Source: Cylindrobasidium torrendii FP15055 ss-10 (lineage: Eukaryota > Basidiomycota > Agaricomycetes > Agaricales > Physalacriaceae). Taken from it: 64,000 nucleotides of DNA. Under the pieces are notes generated by a model. That model was not told the origin of the DNA, did no database searches, and worked only from the letters and a program-made list of their open reading frames with translations. The stretch lies in NCBI GenBank assembly GCA_000934385.1, contig KN880527.1, positions 1-64,000 of the forward strand, written 5' to 3'. Below are positions 1-13,117 of the stretch, in pieces. The position numbers and the translations under genes were made by a program. Position 1 is the stretch's first letter; each line of letters begins with the position of its first letter.

Positions 1-1159
1 TTATTGCATTGACAAATATTGAAATAATATTGATTAGTCAGATTTCGATATTTTACCTGAAAATGTGGCTAAAAATAGTCTAAAATTTCATTCCGTATTT
101 CACTATGAAATACGGAAATTTTCACGCAGTGAAGGGTAACAACCTTCTGCCTGGCCCAGTGCCGATTCCGCCTGCCCAACCAATGTCAATTGATTCATCG
201 GAAAACCATCATCCGCCGAACCTAGTCTGAACCTGCGCAGCCACCCTCGATTACAACCTCCACCGCGCCTGATACTATTCAGTATATCAACCCGGAAGCA
301 TCTGAGCTCCTTCAGCAACCTCGGCTTTTTCGATGTATTCGATCAAAAGTGGACATATCAGACGGGCCAGACATTCGAGGTGCATACATTCCCGTTCTTA
401 ACCAATGTCCTGCTCGTTTTCTCCTACTCACAAGCGTTCGAAAAATATACGGATTTCAATTACAATACTCCGCTACAGTCATGATCTGAGAACGATTATC
501 CGACTGCCTGACTCTTGCCCACGGCCAAAATCGTGTGATCTTTGACGATGAAGACGCTCGTCGACGTCCTACATACTATTCAATCTCGATGGTCTTGAGG
601 TCATCGTCTTGCCTGGTACCATCTCCAACATCATGGCGACCGCGAGCTGGAGTTTACCGACGCGCATAATTGTCGCGGAACCGAGGCAGGAATAGGAGAC
701 GGAGTGGAGAGTGCGGTTGCGAGGGTGGGCAGCCGGACTCGGACTCTAGAATTCAGGTTAGTGGTATGGATGAGGCGTTGGTCCCTGTTAATGATGCTGA
801 TGCTCAGACAGGTCCTTTGGGTGTGCATCGTGCTGCTATCCCATCTCATCGGGTATGACGAGCTCAATGAGGTCGCTGCCACCATGAGCGCTCGCACGAA
901 GGTTTTGGTCAAGCAGTGTACCCAAGGTTATAAGGGATACTTCTGCTTTGCACCCGGTGGTGTCACCAGTTATGCAGTGCACTAGCTTGACCTGGCCCCA
1001 TCATCCATGCCATTGCGCTGACTCAGCGGAACGATAATCTGAGGAGTAGTAATTGCTGGCATTAACGGGTCAACCGTACTACAATCTATTGAAACACATA
1101 ATTAACACGAATAGTAGCATTGGCTACATTTAGTCTACCAAGTCGCGCGCATCAACGGT
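1..1159. other. Intergenic, decayed coding fragments
   Basis: The first 70 bases are AT-rich. Between about 300 and 980 on the + strand there are short open stretches with coding-like composition, interrupted by stops near 480-540. I could not join them into a gene or recognise a family. They may be the remains of a dead gene whose remainder lies outside the window. Confidence 0.4.
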
Positions 1160-1970
1160 TCAACGACGCGTACATTCGTGCCGGTTGTGCCTCGACGCTG
1201 ACGAAGGGTGCAGGTATTTCATCCCGCAGCCATGAACACAATGATAGACTTTATCTTGGTGCTCAGACTCGATATGGACTGTAACGAGAATTAATCAGTC
1301 AATGTATCATTAGGATCAGAAAGGCGACAGGTCGTACTTCTTCGGGCCTTCCTGTTTTTGTAGGACTTGTCGCAGTTGGGGCACTTGAATCTGGGCGACG
1401 CCTCGTTGCTCTGGTTGGCATTAGCAAGACTACAGACAGTGAATACTCAGTTTGAAAATGCCGGAGTGAATTCACTCAGTCTGAACAGGAGTGTCCTGAT
1501 CCCGGAACCATTCGACGATTCGGTCGAACTCCTCGCGGTCGAACTCCTCGGCAAGACGAACAGCCTCCAGGGCCTGGTCACTTGAAAGGGTCAAATAACG
1601 GTTGTAAACAACAATGGGAAGGCTTACTACTCATCGTTGTTCGACATCATGTCGTTCAAGTGTGAATAATCGGCGTCCTCGACGCGTTCCCGGGGTGGAG
1701 GAATAATCGGTTACAGTGAGGATTGCCCGTGCATTGGGAATAGTATAAATATTGTATCGTAGGTCGACATCATTTGAGCTAGTGGATATTGTACAGTAAG
1801 CTATGAGCGAAATACGAGCGGGCAAAGTCGAACTACATAAGTGGCGTACCGCGCCGCAGCGTGGGTACAGGGCATGGTCACATGACCGTATCAGCTTGTA
1901 TATTCCAAGTTCCAACATCAAGACTATCACAAAGTTGCAAGACGAAGTATGACCGTTTGATACGAACATG
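1160..1970 (-). pseudogene. C2H2 zinc-finger gene, copy 1 (5' part broken)
   Basis: On the minus strand, three 3' exons can be joined in phase: 1476-1580, 1338-1429 and 1160-1278, with GTGAAT and GTACGA donors. They encode an acidic helix (AEEFDREEFDRIVEWF), then a CPNCDKSY half-finger completed by HIESEH, then CVHGCGMKY...HNRHEC. This matches the intact gene at 18724-19596 in finger spacing, intron positions and intron phases. Further upstream, near 1905-1970, MFVSNGH...SC.FVI matches the start of that gene, but the exon between is out of frame and carries stops. A 15-base tandem repeat (about 1513-1542) encodes the doubled EEFDR. Zinc fingers of this type usually bind DNA. I infer a diverged copy that is probably dead, though the 3' exons are clean enough that a working gene with unseen 5' exons is possible. 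Confidence 0.5.
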
Positions 1971-2794
1971 TTAGAGGAGCTTGAATGTGATACCAGAGGC
2001 ATTGAGAGCCAAAAGACTTATGTACCCTGTCTGAAGTCGTAGCTCATACCAGCTAAAAGCTAAGGTCATCCTAATGCCCAGGCAGCATCGCTCAAAGTTA
2101 GTAGCAGCTCGTTGGTCTTGCACAGTAACAATGCATAGCACCATTAGCTTCAGCCTAAGAGTCGCGGGGGTTAGCGTTGACATTCCATCCTGGTATGCGT
2201 CTATTGTAGTGTGACTATCCTTCATTCAGACTTACCTGAACAATCGTTTTCAATGTTTACTCTCTGTAGCGTGAAAAAACTCAACGCAAAACACCGGGAA
2301 AATCATCTTTATGTTCAACGCCTACCATTAGGGACATTTATGCAGGATGTAATATAGCATGTGTATCAGCGGACTACATAGCGAAGTGGAAGCAACGGAC
2401 GCTCTTGGTTCTTGCCCACATCGTTAGCGATATGGAACCCGATTTTGCCAATTTAAGATGGAACCGCTATCGAGAGCGAGAAACGAGGAACTGGGCGTCT
2501 GGCGGTCCCACATCGGCGAGAGAGATCGCATCGCGCCTGTCAGGGGCTGAACGACGATGATCGGGTCGGACGATGATGGGGAAAAGAAACGATAGGATAG
2601 TCACATGACATCTACGCGTGCTATATCTAGGGCATGTGACCTGGATGCACGGAATCCAACAATCGCACCAGTACATCTACCCTGCCGTGACTTATGCTCA
2701 AAAGACACTTGTAGACTCTGACGGACAAGTGTTGAGGTGCATTGCATTCCCGCGGCGCCGGCTACTACCACATCCCACGCTATCGTAGGAACTC

Positions 2795-4110
2795 TCATAG
2801 CCGCAGTAAACCTCTGTCGCGTACCTTTGGCAAGACTATCCTCACCCGCTCTTCAACCTCTCCGCATCGCGGGCTCTCTTTTTCGCAGTCAATCAACCTC
2901 AGCTTGACCTCCTGTAACCGCACGAACGCCGGACTGGTGAGTACACCATCGAGGCGACGCCAATCCTCCGCCTCTTCTTTCAGCCTTCCATCACGTCGGT
3001 AATCTGGGATGTCGTCCCCCGCCTTCGTAGAGGACAACAACGGGAGTCCAGCGAGTGGTATGGTGAGTTGGATGGTCGCGGTACGGTTGTCGGCCGAGTG
3101 GATAGCGAAGACGTCTGCCCACCATCCGATGAAGCGCTTGACAAGACCCCACTCTGCGGCGTAGGATTCAGACATGGTGAAGATGATGTTGCGGAATTTC
3201 GAGAGGGAGAATAGAGGGTGGGGGTGCCCGGTAGTCGAGGGAGGGTACACTGGCGAGGGTCAGTTCATTCGAACAAGTAATGATCAATGTCAAGAAAGAG
3301 AGTGGCCGGATGCAAGGAGAAAGACGTACTAGGACAGCTGATATGGCAAATGAACGTCTCGAGGGTGGGGAAGTCGTCCGATGCCAGAATGGTGCGTATG
3401 GTGACGAGCTGGCAGAAGTCGACGAGGTTGAACTGGATTGTTGCTAAGTTTGGGAACGCCCGACCGTCGAAATACGTGGAGTAAGTGCCGGGAGAGGCGT
3501 GCGGGAGGAGGAGGGCGAGATGTGTTATATTTGACATGGTCTGTTCTTCACTGCACGGCTGCACGTCCTGGCGTCGTTGGTGTTCGCGTAGCTTGACGAA
3601 GGTAAGGCCGAGCCTAGAGCAGCTCGACTGTGCGACCAAGGCGCTGATATCATGGAGGCCCTCCAAATCGGATACACCGGAGACGACGATGTTTGAGAGC
3701 TCCGGGAGGCGTTGAATAGGCTTGAGCACCATGTCCTCGAACATTGGCGTGGGTCCCCAGCTGGCGCCGCGGAAGGCCAATTCGATCTCCCTCAGGGCCT
3801 TCAGGTGTTTGAGTACGCATGCCGCAGTGAACAGGAGGTCTGGGGCGGGTGTACGTCCCATTTCGGTCTCGTCGATGACCATGACCGATCGTACGTGCAG
3901 CGCTAAATGTGGGGATGCTGTGAACAAGCGAGAAAGGGCGCTGAGGATGCCTGAGGCGGGAGATATTCTGATGAACAGGTGGCGGAAAAGATGGCGTTGA
4001 GAGGGGTATACCCAGTTGCATGCGACGGTTGAGCATTGGGGGATCTGGGTGAGGCAAACGAAAGATATGATGTGTTCGATGAGTTCTTGAGGTAGGTTCT
4101 CAATTGACAT
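2795..4110 (-). CDS. F-box protein with LRR-like region
   Basis: Two exons (3330-4110 and 2795-3249) join at a GTACGT donor to give 411 residues. The N-terminus, starting at residue 4 with ENLPQELIEHIISFV, is an F-box. In known family members it binds Skp1 and brings substrates to an SCF ubiquitin ligase. The rest has leucine-spaced segments typical of the divergent LRR-like regions of basidiomycete F-box proteins (LPELSNIVVSGVSDLEGL, FPNLATIQFNLVDF). I chose the start at 4110 because the F-box follows at once. An in-frame ATG at 4212 would add a proline-rich leader. F-box genes are highly expanded in Agaricomycetes and the substrate cannot be predicted. The gene is divergent from the kinase at 4850. 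Confidence 0.82.
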
Positions 4111-4849
4111 GGTATGTATTCCTTGACTGGAGCGGGAGGGTGGTGGTGGTGGAGGAGGGAGACTGAAAGAGGATAGCCGCCGCAGTACGTGTTCAGACCG
4201 CCTGTAAGACATGATGCAGGGTTAGTACATGTCATGCCCCATGGATCATTGCATTTGGGTGCCATTTTGGAATTCTGCTCATGACAATCAGTCGGTACCT
4301 TCGAAGCATGTCAGACGCTCAGAGCTGAGAGGACCAGCGGTATTCGCCGAGGCATGGGTTATACAGGTGTCTCGCGAGTACGGGTATGTGGAAAGGCACT
4401 CGGGCAACAATCGTCGAATTTGGTGACCACGCAATGGGCACACAGTAGGCCACAAGGAAAAATGTGAGTTTTGCGAACGCCGTAGCGAAATGCAATGTAA
4501 AAATGTAGAGGAAGTATTTGAGCTGCCTGTTTTTGGCAGGCCAAAGGCTTGACCTGGAGACTGTCAGTTTGTATGGAGCGCTTCGAAGCCCATCGAGGAA
4601 CTCCCTCACATTAAACTCTTGGTTGAGGTTGTACTTAGAGGGATGTGTGTAGAAGTGGATATGTTGAAGGAAATATGGACAGCAACGACAACGACAGTGA
4701 TGAAAGCAGTGAAGAATAATCCCGACCAAGTCGCAAATTGGTGACACTGACAGAGAGCTGGCAGAGTGGTTGGTTGTCAAGGCACGGCACGTGGCATCAT
4801 CACTCTTACCATTTGCCACCATCCGTAATCTTCGCTCATTGCGACGACG

Positions 4850-7800
4850 ATGGCGTCTGCGAGCCTGAAAATTCCTGACAACGAAGGCTCGGCGGGACCG
4901 TCGCGCCATGGGTCGGCGGGGCGGCCAGCATCGGTCAACGTAACAAGCGCGCCGGCTACGTCTCCCTCAAGAAAGCAGCGAGCGTCGCACACAGTCGTTT
5001 CGTCCTCCCACAACGACGAAAACGGGCGGAGCAGTAGCGGCAGGGGCGGGCGCGATGGCCAGACTCCTTATACCGACGTGTACTCCCATCCGGCCGCGGT
5101 GGCGTACGCGCAGGCGCACCCGAAACGGACGATTCCGAAATTTGGACCTTATCTACTACTGCAAACGCTCGGCGAGGGAGAGTTTGGAAAAGTGAAACTG
5201 GGGCTGCATAGCCAATGGGGCGAAGAAGTCGCCGTCAAGCTCATTCGCCGCGGCAACATCGACTCGGCGGTCAGGATGACCAAGGTTGAACGCGAAATTG
5301 AAGTTCTTCGAGTGCGTCGGCTCTCTGGGATCACTTCTGGGCTTTACTCACCCGCCAACAGTCCCTTAAGCATCCCAATATCGTGCGCTTGTACGACGTG
5401 ATAGAGACGGACAAATACATCGGAATCATCATCGAATACGCCTCGGGCGGCGAGCTGTTCGACCACATTCTTGCCCACCGCTACCTCCGCGAAAAAGACG
5501 CTGCCAAGCTCTTTTCCCAGCTCATTTCTGGGGTCTGGTATATTCATCAAAAGAAGATTGTTCACCGCGATCTCAAGCTTGAGAATCTGCTCCTCGACCG
5601 CAACCGCAACGTGCTCATCACCGATTTCGGCTTTGCAAACCGCTTCGAGCATCGTTCTGATGACCTTATGCAAACCTCCTGCGGCTCGCCGTGTTATGCT
5701 GCCCCCGAGCTCGTCATCAGCGAGGGCCTCTATGTTGGCAGCGCCGTTGACATTTGGTCCTGCGGTGTCATTCTGTACGCCATGCTCGCTGGCTACCTCC
5801 CATTCGACGATGACCCCGCAAACCCGGACGGAGACAACATCAACCTTCTGTACAAATACATCGTCAACACCCCACTTTCTTTCCCGGACTACATTTCGGA
5901 CGGCGCGCGCAGCCTTCTCGCGCTTATGCTGGTTCCCGACCCATCCAGACGCGCTAGCCTCGAAGAGGTGATGGCACATCCCTGGCTCAGCAACTACAGC
6001 AGGTCCCGCGAGGACGATTATGAACCTGGCCCTGGTACAGCGTTTGGCCGAACCGTGGTCGATCTCGAAAACGCCGCCCTGGAGCAACACCAGCAAAAGC
6101 GCCTCGCGTACCAGCGCCAGATGCGGAACACTATGGGACAGCGCAATCCCCAGCCAGAAAAGCCGTCGCGTACCCACAGTCAGCGTGTCGAGCCCATTTC
6201 GAATCCTCCAAGCACTTCTCGCAGCCATTCCGCCGCCCAGCAAGGCTCATTGCTGTACGAGACCTCACCCGAGCCCCAGTCGGCGCCTTATCCCGCCGCT
6301 GCCAATGGCTACGACAATGGTCTTGTGGACAACGACGACCCCTTCGCCGCCCCGCCTGGTGTTGCCGCAGACATTCCCGAAAAGAAAAAGGCGGCGAGGC
6401 CGCACACTGTCCAGGTCGAATACAATGCTCCCCGGGACCGGCCATCAAAGCGTCCAGAGGATGTCATCGAGCAAGAGCGCGAAAAGAGGCAGCGCCAAGC
6501 TACAGAAAAGGCCCGTCGTCCCTCTGTTTCCGAAGACAAGCCGCTTCCCGAGGCGCCTCGCGCGAGGACAACCAGCCAAATGTCAGCCTCCCAGCAACGT
6601 CGCCGCCCCGAAACCCCTCCCAGTATCAATGTCGCCAGTCCCCCAGAGTCGCCTGCTGTCTTTGCCACCTCCCAGGCCGCCGCTACCGCAGAAAAGGAAG
6701 ATGGTTCCCAGGTGTCCAGGACATCCAGCAAACACAGCCGTACTCCGTCTGCTGTGGCCAAACTTTTCACCAGTGACAGTTCCGCAAACGGGTCAGCCAT
6801 GCTTTCGCCGTCTGCAAACGAGAAGAATGCGGCGGACAGCCCGAATGCAGAGAAGAAGAGCAGGCGCAGTTCGCTGACTGTGATGATCAACAAAACTATC
6901 AAAGGTCGCAAGAATAGGCAGTCAACGGCGCCGCCCTCTGCTGCAGACAGGACCTTGCCCGAGCCCGTCGTCGTTACCCCAGCAACGCCCCAGCACCCGC
7001 CATCTGCATACTACAACGAAGTCAGCACGCGCGTTGGAAGGTCTGGCGCACCAGGAGACGCTGATGAATCGGCCCCTGCCGACCACAACGACGGCATGCC
7101 CGCTTCGACGGGCAAGGCTCGCAAGGTCATGCAATGGTTCCGTAGCAGGAGCAAGGCTCGCGAATCTTCTGGTATTATGGACGACGGCTCTGAGAACAAC
7201 GGATACGTCGATCGGTACGAGGCCAGCCAAGTCGCCGAACCTGAGGAGATGGCAGACAAGCGCGCGACCAGCGTCCTGGTCACACCTTCCCATCGGTCAT
7301 CGAAACGGCCAGGCAGTGTGCAGCCACAGCGCACGCCATCTACTGCGACGGACCACAGTTCTGGTGCGACGACGCCAGGCTTTGTGGCTCGCTTCAGGAA
7401 CTCGGTCACTGTTGGCGGCGGGTCTGGAAGGAGTGGTGGCAGTGGTGGAGAACGCGATGAGAAGAGAGGAAACATGCTTCGTGTTCACCATGGTGCAGTC
7501 GACCAAGATATGATTACGACGCGCCCGCCTCCGGAAGTCATCAAGCACGTCAAGCAGGTGCTTCTTGGGATGGGCATGGAGGTGCAATTGGAGAGTGAAT
7601 ATAAGTATAGGTGTATCAGGGCGAAGAGGAGAAAGGCGCCTGGCCAGGTTGGCGTCCCTGTAGGCAGCACTGGTGGATTGGCGGCTGTGACCATGATGGG
7701 CAGCGCTGCGTCCAACGGGGTGAGTCGTCTGCGTGTTCAATAGTTCTGGACTGACATTATCCAGGTTGATCGTCGTGGTCTTCCTGTACCCGGCCACAGC

Positions 7801-8172
7801 ACATTCAGCAGTGGAAGCGGGATGTTGCGCGGCTTGCTTATGCGTCGACAATCGTCCCAGGTGTCTAGCAGCGGTGCGCTCGAAGAGGATCCGACCTCCG
7901 GAACGATCATCCCAAGCGATGGGTCGATGCTCGAGCCGATGTACGGCGACCCAACTACTGATGTTGGCGACGAAGTGCGGTTCTCAGTCGAGCTTACAAG
8001 AATCGACCGGTTGAACGAGACGTACTCGTTGGACATCCGCAGGCTGAAGGGGAACCTAAGGAGTTATAAGTTCTTGTATGACACGGTTAGAGTGTGCGTG
8101 TCTCTTTAGTTCCTTTGGGGCCAGGAGGGGGTGCTGATATGTTTGGATAGGCGTGCGGAGTTGCAGCGATAG
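4850..8172 (+). CDS. KIN4-like CAMK-family Ser/Thr protein kinase
   Basis: Four exons (4850-5311, 5362-7719, 7765-8093, 8151-8172) give 1056 residues. The kinase domain spans about residues 98-360. It has a glycine loop GEGEFGKV (108-115), VAVK lysine K130, catalytic HRD (222-224) with HRDLKLEN, DFG (242-244) and APE (268-270). The activation segment LMQTSCGSPCYAAPE looks phosphorylatable and the domain appears catalytically complete. A long Ser/Pro/Arg-rich disordered middle region follows. The C-terminus, split over exons 2-4, has PPEVIKHVKQVLLGMGMEVQ and later VRFSVELTRIDRLNETYSL, resembling a KA1 membrane-binding domain. The layout is closest to fungal Kin4/Ppk1-type kinases, which in yeast act in spindle-position and stress signalling. 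A Kin1/MARK-type assignment is the main alternative. The last exon is only 22 bases and rests on a GTGCGT donor at 8094. Confidence 0.9.
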
Positions 8173-11100
8173 ACGTGGATGGGTGCATGATAATAATTCG
8201 CGACAATTGGAGTTTGTTTTTCTTCTCTTTTCGCCTGCCTCGACTCGCCTCGTTCAAAGATTTCCGTTGCTACAAGCCAAGGACTGTGCTCGTATAGGAT
8301 ATATTTTCTCTCTCCGTCTCTCGCCCTCACCTACCTACCTATCATTTACCGTTATCCATGCTTGTCTCTTTCGTGTACTTATGCCCCCAAGATTCTGGGC
8401 TTCCCCGAACCACTTTCTCAAGCAAATCACTCTCCTTCCTTAGTTATAGCCTCCACCCACCAGTTTCGTTTCCGCGTGTAGTTAGTTTTCGTGGTTATGG
8501 TTGATCCCTTTTTGCGTATTGACAATGACATACCCTAATAGTATTTGGTTCCAACCTCGCAGTGGTGTGGATTGGCTGGCTTCTCGCTGCGTGAGCATGA
8601 GCAGCGATGGCGAAAGGAGGGTCTGCGCGTCCTTGCGCCTAGTCTTCAATCATTGGATGGCGTCGCTTCAATGAAGGCCCTGGACTATCGACGACCAATA
8701 CCATCGAATGAAGATCCTGCGTTACTGAACTCACATCCCACGTTCCTACCTTCCGGCGGCAAGCTTGCTTCTAAACGATGTTGAGTGGATGATCTTCTAA
8801 TGGTTCCCGCTAACAAGACGATATCAAGATACCACTGGCAGCAGATACCTCTCTCAGCGAGGGATGCCATGCATGCGCTTTCAATACTTCTTCGAACGGT
8901 CTGTAACGGGGTTCTATCTCTCCTCCCTTAACGGCTTGTTGAACTAACATATACGGCGGACTACTAGGCGAAAAGCAACGATGGCCTGTCGGGCATTTTG
9001 AGCGCTGGATGCCCTTCACCCCGTTCATTCTGTGCCATCAACACATAGAAAGGACGCGGGCGGTGATCCCAGCTCGTTGTATGACTCTGCACGGCAGTGT
9101 GGCTTTTGTATAGCGTCCCTCCCACGGCCGTCCATTATCGGCAATAGAGGCTTCCCGTGAACCAATTTTGTGTAAGTACACCTCGCTGCTTCGTCCACAG
9201 GGCGCTTTTGAATAGCAATAGCTGCACTTCGGGTCACGCTTATATATTCCCTGAGCGCCCTTGAAATCGCAAGTGAATCTCATCTGGCCTCGTAGAGCGA
9301 CCCTGCAGAGTTGCTGTCGGTGTCAGGGCATCTCTGCGCACCAGATAATACCACCAGCGTTTCCCCGGTATGTGGGTCGACAATTCGAGATTCGAGGGTG
9401 CGCGGTCTCATCAACCTCGGGGATACCTGTCGACGGACGTCCTGGTACTCACAATATGAACCAGTGCTATAGATGTACATGCAGCTATGTGTGTGGTCTC
9501 CCCGTCGAATTGTTGTGCAGCCGACCCAGTTTGGCAAAGTCTTTACGTCTTTGGACTACTCTGGGCAAGCAGAGGCATATGGGTTCAAGCGCCCCATGGG
9601 CTGCGCAAGGATCCATCTTTGGAATGCGGTTTGCGCGACTGCTTGATTAGGACGCCAGCTGATGTCTTGTTGTTGCCTTCTTTACCTTTTGCTGTCCCCT
9701 CTCCAGAAGCCATTCAAAGTCATTGCCCTTGAACGTTGCATGATATTGGCGGCGAATGAGAAGTGGCTGGGCCCAAGTTACACGCTACTTCGATTTCGCG
9801 CAGGATCTCGTGTCGTGAGTGTTTGTGTGATCACATGCCCGTGTCGTTTTGTGCATGTCCAAAGTTGGAACAATGGCATTTACCATGTGGCACGGACTTA
9901 TGTTCTGGTGATATTGCTAGAGACAATAACTGGTAACGTTTGAAGCCCGTCGTCGATCCCCATGGTCTATGAGTTGCGCTCAATAGAAAGTGTGAGTTTA
10001 AAGCACTCAAATGAGTGCGTGGACTAACTACAACATTTTGGAGGCGCGAATGCACATACAATCGCTTGTCAGAGGCGTCTGAGCGCGTGCATGTTCCGTT
10101 GTACACCTCCAAGTGTATGCAACGACTCATGATTCTTCGTACTGACCCGCCACCAAGACGGCATTGAACAGAACGTCGCCTTCATGCCACAACTTTTTGG
10201 TAGTACCCCGTTTCATGTTCATAAGGCTATGATTACACAAACAAATCTAGATTCTTGACTCGTACAATTCTACGTACTTTTCTGGTACGTACGTGCACGG
10301 CAAGCCCATGCTCAGCTCACTGGTCATGCCCGCCGCGCAAGGGCCATGCTGGAGGGAATTCATACATGATCAGTGATGTGAAAAGCTCTGACTCGAGCGA
10401 AGCATCTCCTCTTAAAGTTGGTGGATCTCTAATATTGGAGGAGTGCAATGTTCAGGACATGGTTATTCAGCCTCATGTCTATCGCCTGGTGACGACGAGT
10501 GACGGAATAGAACGAACGACTCTCGAGAGCTCCCATGGCAAGAGGTGTGCGCGATCCGGATCGCCGACACATTAGTAAGAGACCCCCTCATGCCAAATGG
10601 GGCAAGGGGCTCAACGGCAATCCGGCTTGGCGTTGATGCCGGGTTTTGTGCCGACCTGAGTGCAGCAGGTGGAAAAGGCTGTAGCTACAATCTGGCGCGC
10701 AACATAGGGGATATCTACTGAAAGTGATGAGAAAATATAGAGGAAGTTTATGATTACCTTTGACCACTTCCGAGGACATTCACGTTGGAATTTAAAACAA
10801 AAGCATGGCATCTTGGCCAAATGATCAAAACAGCAGTGGTTTTGGGAAAGTAACGTTAAGCCTTGCTGATTCAAAGGCTCTTTTGCTATGGATCCGCTTG
10901 CCCTTCGACTTTAGTCAAGACTCTGCCTGAGGACACGCGCAAACGGGTCCGCCTTTGTTGGGACAGTGACAGACTCGCAGTGCTTGTCTTTCCCTCCCTG
11001 TCGTGAGGCCCAATTGTGAAGATATATTTTATAGTAGCACTTCTGACATCTTGAAAACACTATTTTAGAGGCAGTGAGTGCGGTCCCCAGCTCAGCAAGC

Positions 11101-11796
11101 TTTGTTGGCACGGTTGTCGGCACATCGGCGCCATCACGGCATCCCACTAGCCGAGCGACCAGCCCAGAACATGGCGTCATTTCGCGTGGCAGCTTCAGTG
11201 TCAGCGATCCGGATCGCGCACACCTCTTGTCCCATGGTCTCCTCTGACTTCATCCTGGGGCTTTTAGAAGCTTCCTCAGTTTCGACTAACCTTCATTTGG
11301 CTTCTCACCGCGGTTAAGCGTAGGCTGCTAGTCCTGAAAAGAGGAATCAGAATGGAGGAAGTTCCCACGCTAAGTTGGTGAACGCCACAAACGCGTTCGA
11401 CCTACTTACGTCTCATCCACGAACGGGAGCCGGCGCAGGCGCAGTCCGTTGGGTAAAAGGGCAATGTTATTATTCCCATTCGTGGTGACCAAAGGACCTA
11501 CATAGTTACATATGTATGTATGCGATAGACTAATAACTGTGAACGCGCTGCGACCCGACGAAAACTAGAACTGGAGAAAAGTGGTGGTGGTAGTCAGATG
11601 CTAAATAGTACAAGAGTCCCAGGTGAAATGGAGGAGAGATGATGGTGTGTCGTAAGCTGTTATACAAGTGAGGATGAAGGAGGTAGATGTTTTGTGTCGT
11701 ATACGTCCGTCTGCGTGTGTAGATTAATGGCGACGATGCGCCGACGATTTTTGAAGGGAGGAGTGAATGAAGGCAGACGGAGAGGCGGATATGTGA
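8173..11796. other. Long gene-free interval
   Basis: I see no supportable gene in these 3.6 kb. The first few hundred bases are pyrimidine-rich and fit the 3' end of the kinase gene. The last 350 or so fit the 3' end of the DUF6699 gene. Between them the open frames are short and unconvincing. The only structure is the inverted repeat at 10533/11238, listed separately. Confidence 0.6.
10533..11238. repeat. Near-perfect inverted repeat, arms of about 38 bp
   Basis: The left arm 10533-10570 and right arm 11199-11238 are reverse complements apart from a two-base insertion and a few mismatches. Each arm contains the 14-base palindrome GCGATCCGGATCGC (10551-10564 and 11204-11217) followed by or preceded by the sequence AAGAGGTGTGC. 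One frame of each arm reads QEVCAIRIADT, so the arms may be two inverted fragments of a former coding sequence rather than transposon ends. Weaker similarity continues inward. Confidence 0.65.
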
Positions 11797-13117
11797 TTAA
11801 GCCTTGCTGAAGATCAACTTGGCAACACCATCGTCTTTGTCGACCTCAACACCGACGAGGCGTGTGCGTTCGCCGAGATAGTCGATCCTGCGGACACCTC
11901 CATCCCATCCACCGCCCATTCGCTTGCAGCGCGCCTCGTACGCCCTAGTGACGCGACGCTGTGCCCTGCTGCCTTTTCCGAGCTTCTCCCACTCATCATG
12001 AGAGACCCGGACGAGTAGGGTGGTGTGGATTGCACAGAGAAGGTCGGAGTTCGTGATGGCCACCTTGCTGCCTGGCGCAGGCGTCGGTGCTGTGCCAATA
12101 AAGAACTTGCTACCCGTTTTCGCGGCGGAAGATTGGACAACGACTGGCCATGGAAGCTTGTCGCTGCGGAGGACGAGCTTGCCGTACGTTGGCGGATCAG
12201 TTGCGGGCTGAGAAAGTGTGTGGCTGGGCACTGCTGAACGCGTGCTGCGGTCAACAACGGACTGAGGAGAAGGTGTGTAGGAAACGTCGTAGGCAATGGG
12301 GGCCTTAGTCATACGCCCAGATGCAAGAAGCGGATGCATGTGTACCGTTTCGACGCGTTTGGGATTCTCGAACGACACATGCGCATCTGCAGGCAAACGT
12401 GAGCGGGATTGACGCGCCGGAGTGAGTTAGGTTTGCTTACGTTGGGCTGACTGAACGCCGGGCGCGCCGCCTGCGCTCCAAGTATGATTCTGCTTGAGGA
12501 CGGGCCGGCGTTGCGGGCGGTCGTGGGCGCCTATGCTCCCCGCGCTACCCGATCGAGCCGACCCTGCAATGGTGACCGAATGGCCTGCGCTTGAGCTTGC
12601 GCTGCCTGCTGGTTGTATCGACGCGCTTGAACTTGAGCGGGAGTCGCTGCCACAGTGGGAGGGCGTAGAGGAGTATATGGGGTAGGGAACATCTGTAAAT
12701 TTGCCAATCTTTAGTGGGACAAATAGTGTGGAATTTGGAGAACGTACGATGCATCTCGTATTTGAGTGGGGTCGTTGGGGTCATGGATCGTTTGGAGTCT
12801 TTAGAGTGCGTGGAGCGGTGCGAATGGGAGCTCGTTGAGTCATAAGTGTTGTATCGTAGCGGTGAAGGCGGCACAGTTCGCGAAGGCGCGTAACTGGCGC
12901 TCCGCTGGGAGAGTTCAGGCCTGCCTGGCCCTGGTGCGGGCGGGGTAGCATAGATGTACGGTGCTGGCGTCGGTGTGGGTACTGGTACGTGGTTGGCAGA
13001 ACGAGAACGATTGTGGGACTTCAAAGTATTACGACTTGGAGAAGATGATGATGAGGTAGGCGGCGGCGAGGGCTTGGAAGACGAGCTGGAGCTGAACCAA
13101 CGAAGAATGCTTGCCAT
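11797..13117 (-). CDS. DUF6699-type protein with Ser/Pro-rich N-terminus
   Basis: Three exons (12748-13117, 12441-12692, 11797-12386) give 403 residues. Introns are 12693-12747 (GTACGT...CAG) and 12387-12440 (GTAAGC...CAG), and both joins keep frame through split His codons. The first 220 residues are low-complexity, rich in Ser, Pro and Thr. The C-terminal 130 or so (from about PWPVVVQ) look folded, with VAITNSDLLCAIHTTL, VSHDEWEKLG and VRRIDYLGERTRLVGVEV. This helix-helix-strand pattern ending in a D-x-L...R-x-x-G-[VL] segment fits DUF6699, a domain common in Agaricomycetes with no known function. The start is followed directly by a Ser-rich stretch, and upstream bases are compatible with a 5' UTR. 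Localisation is not evident. Confidence 0.78.

Noticed and set aside
5344..6243. 299-residue minus-strand open frame inside the kinase gene
   Set aside because: Antisense shadow of the kinase-domain exon; the plus strand has all catalytic motifs.
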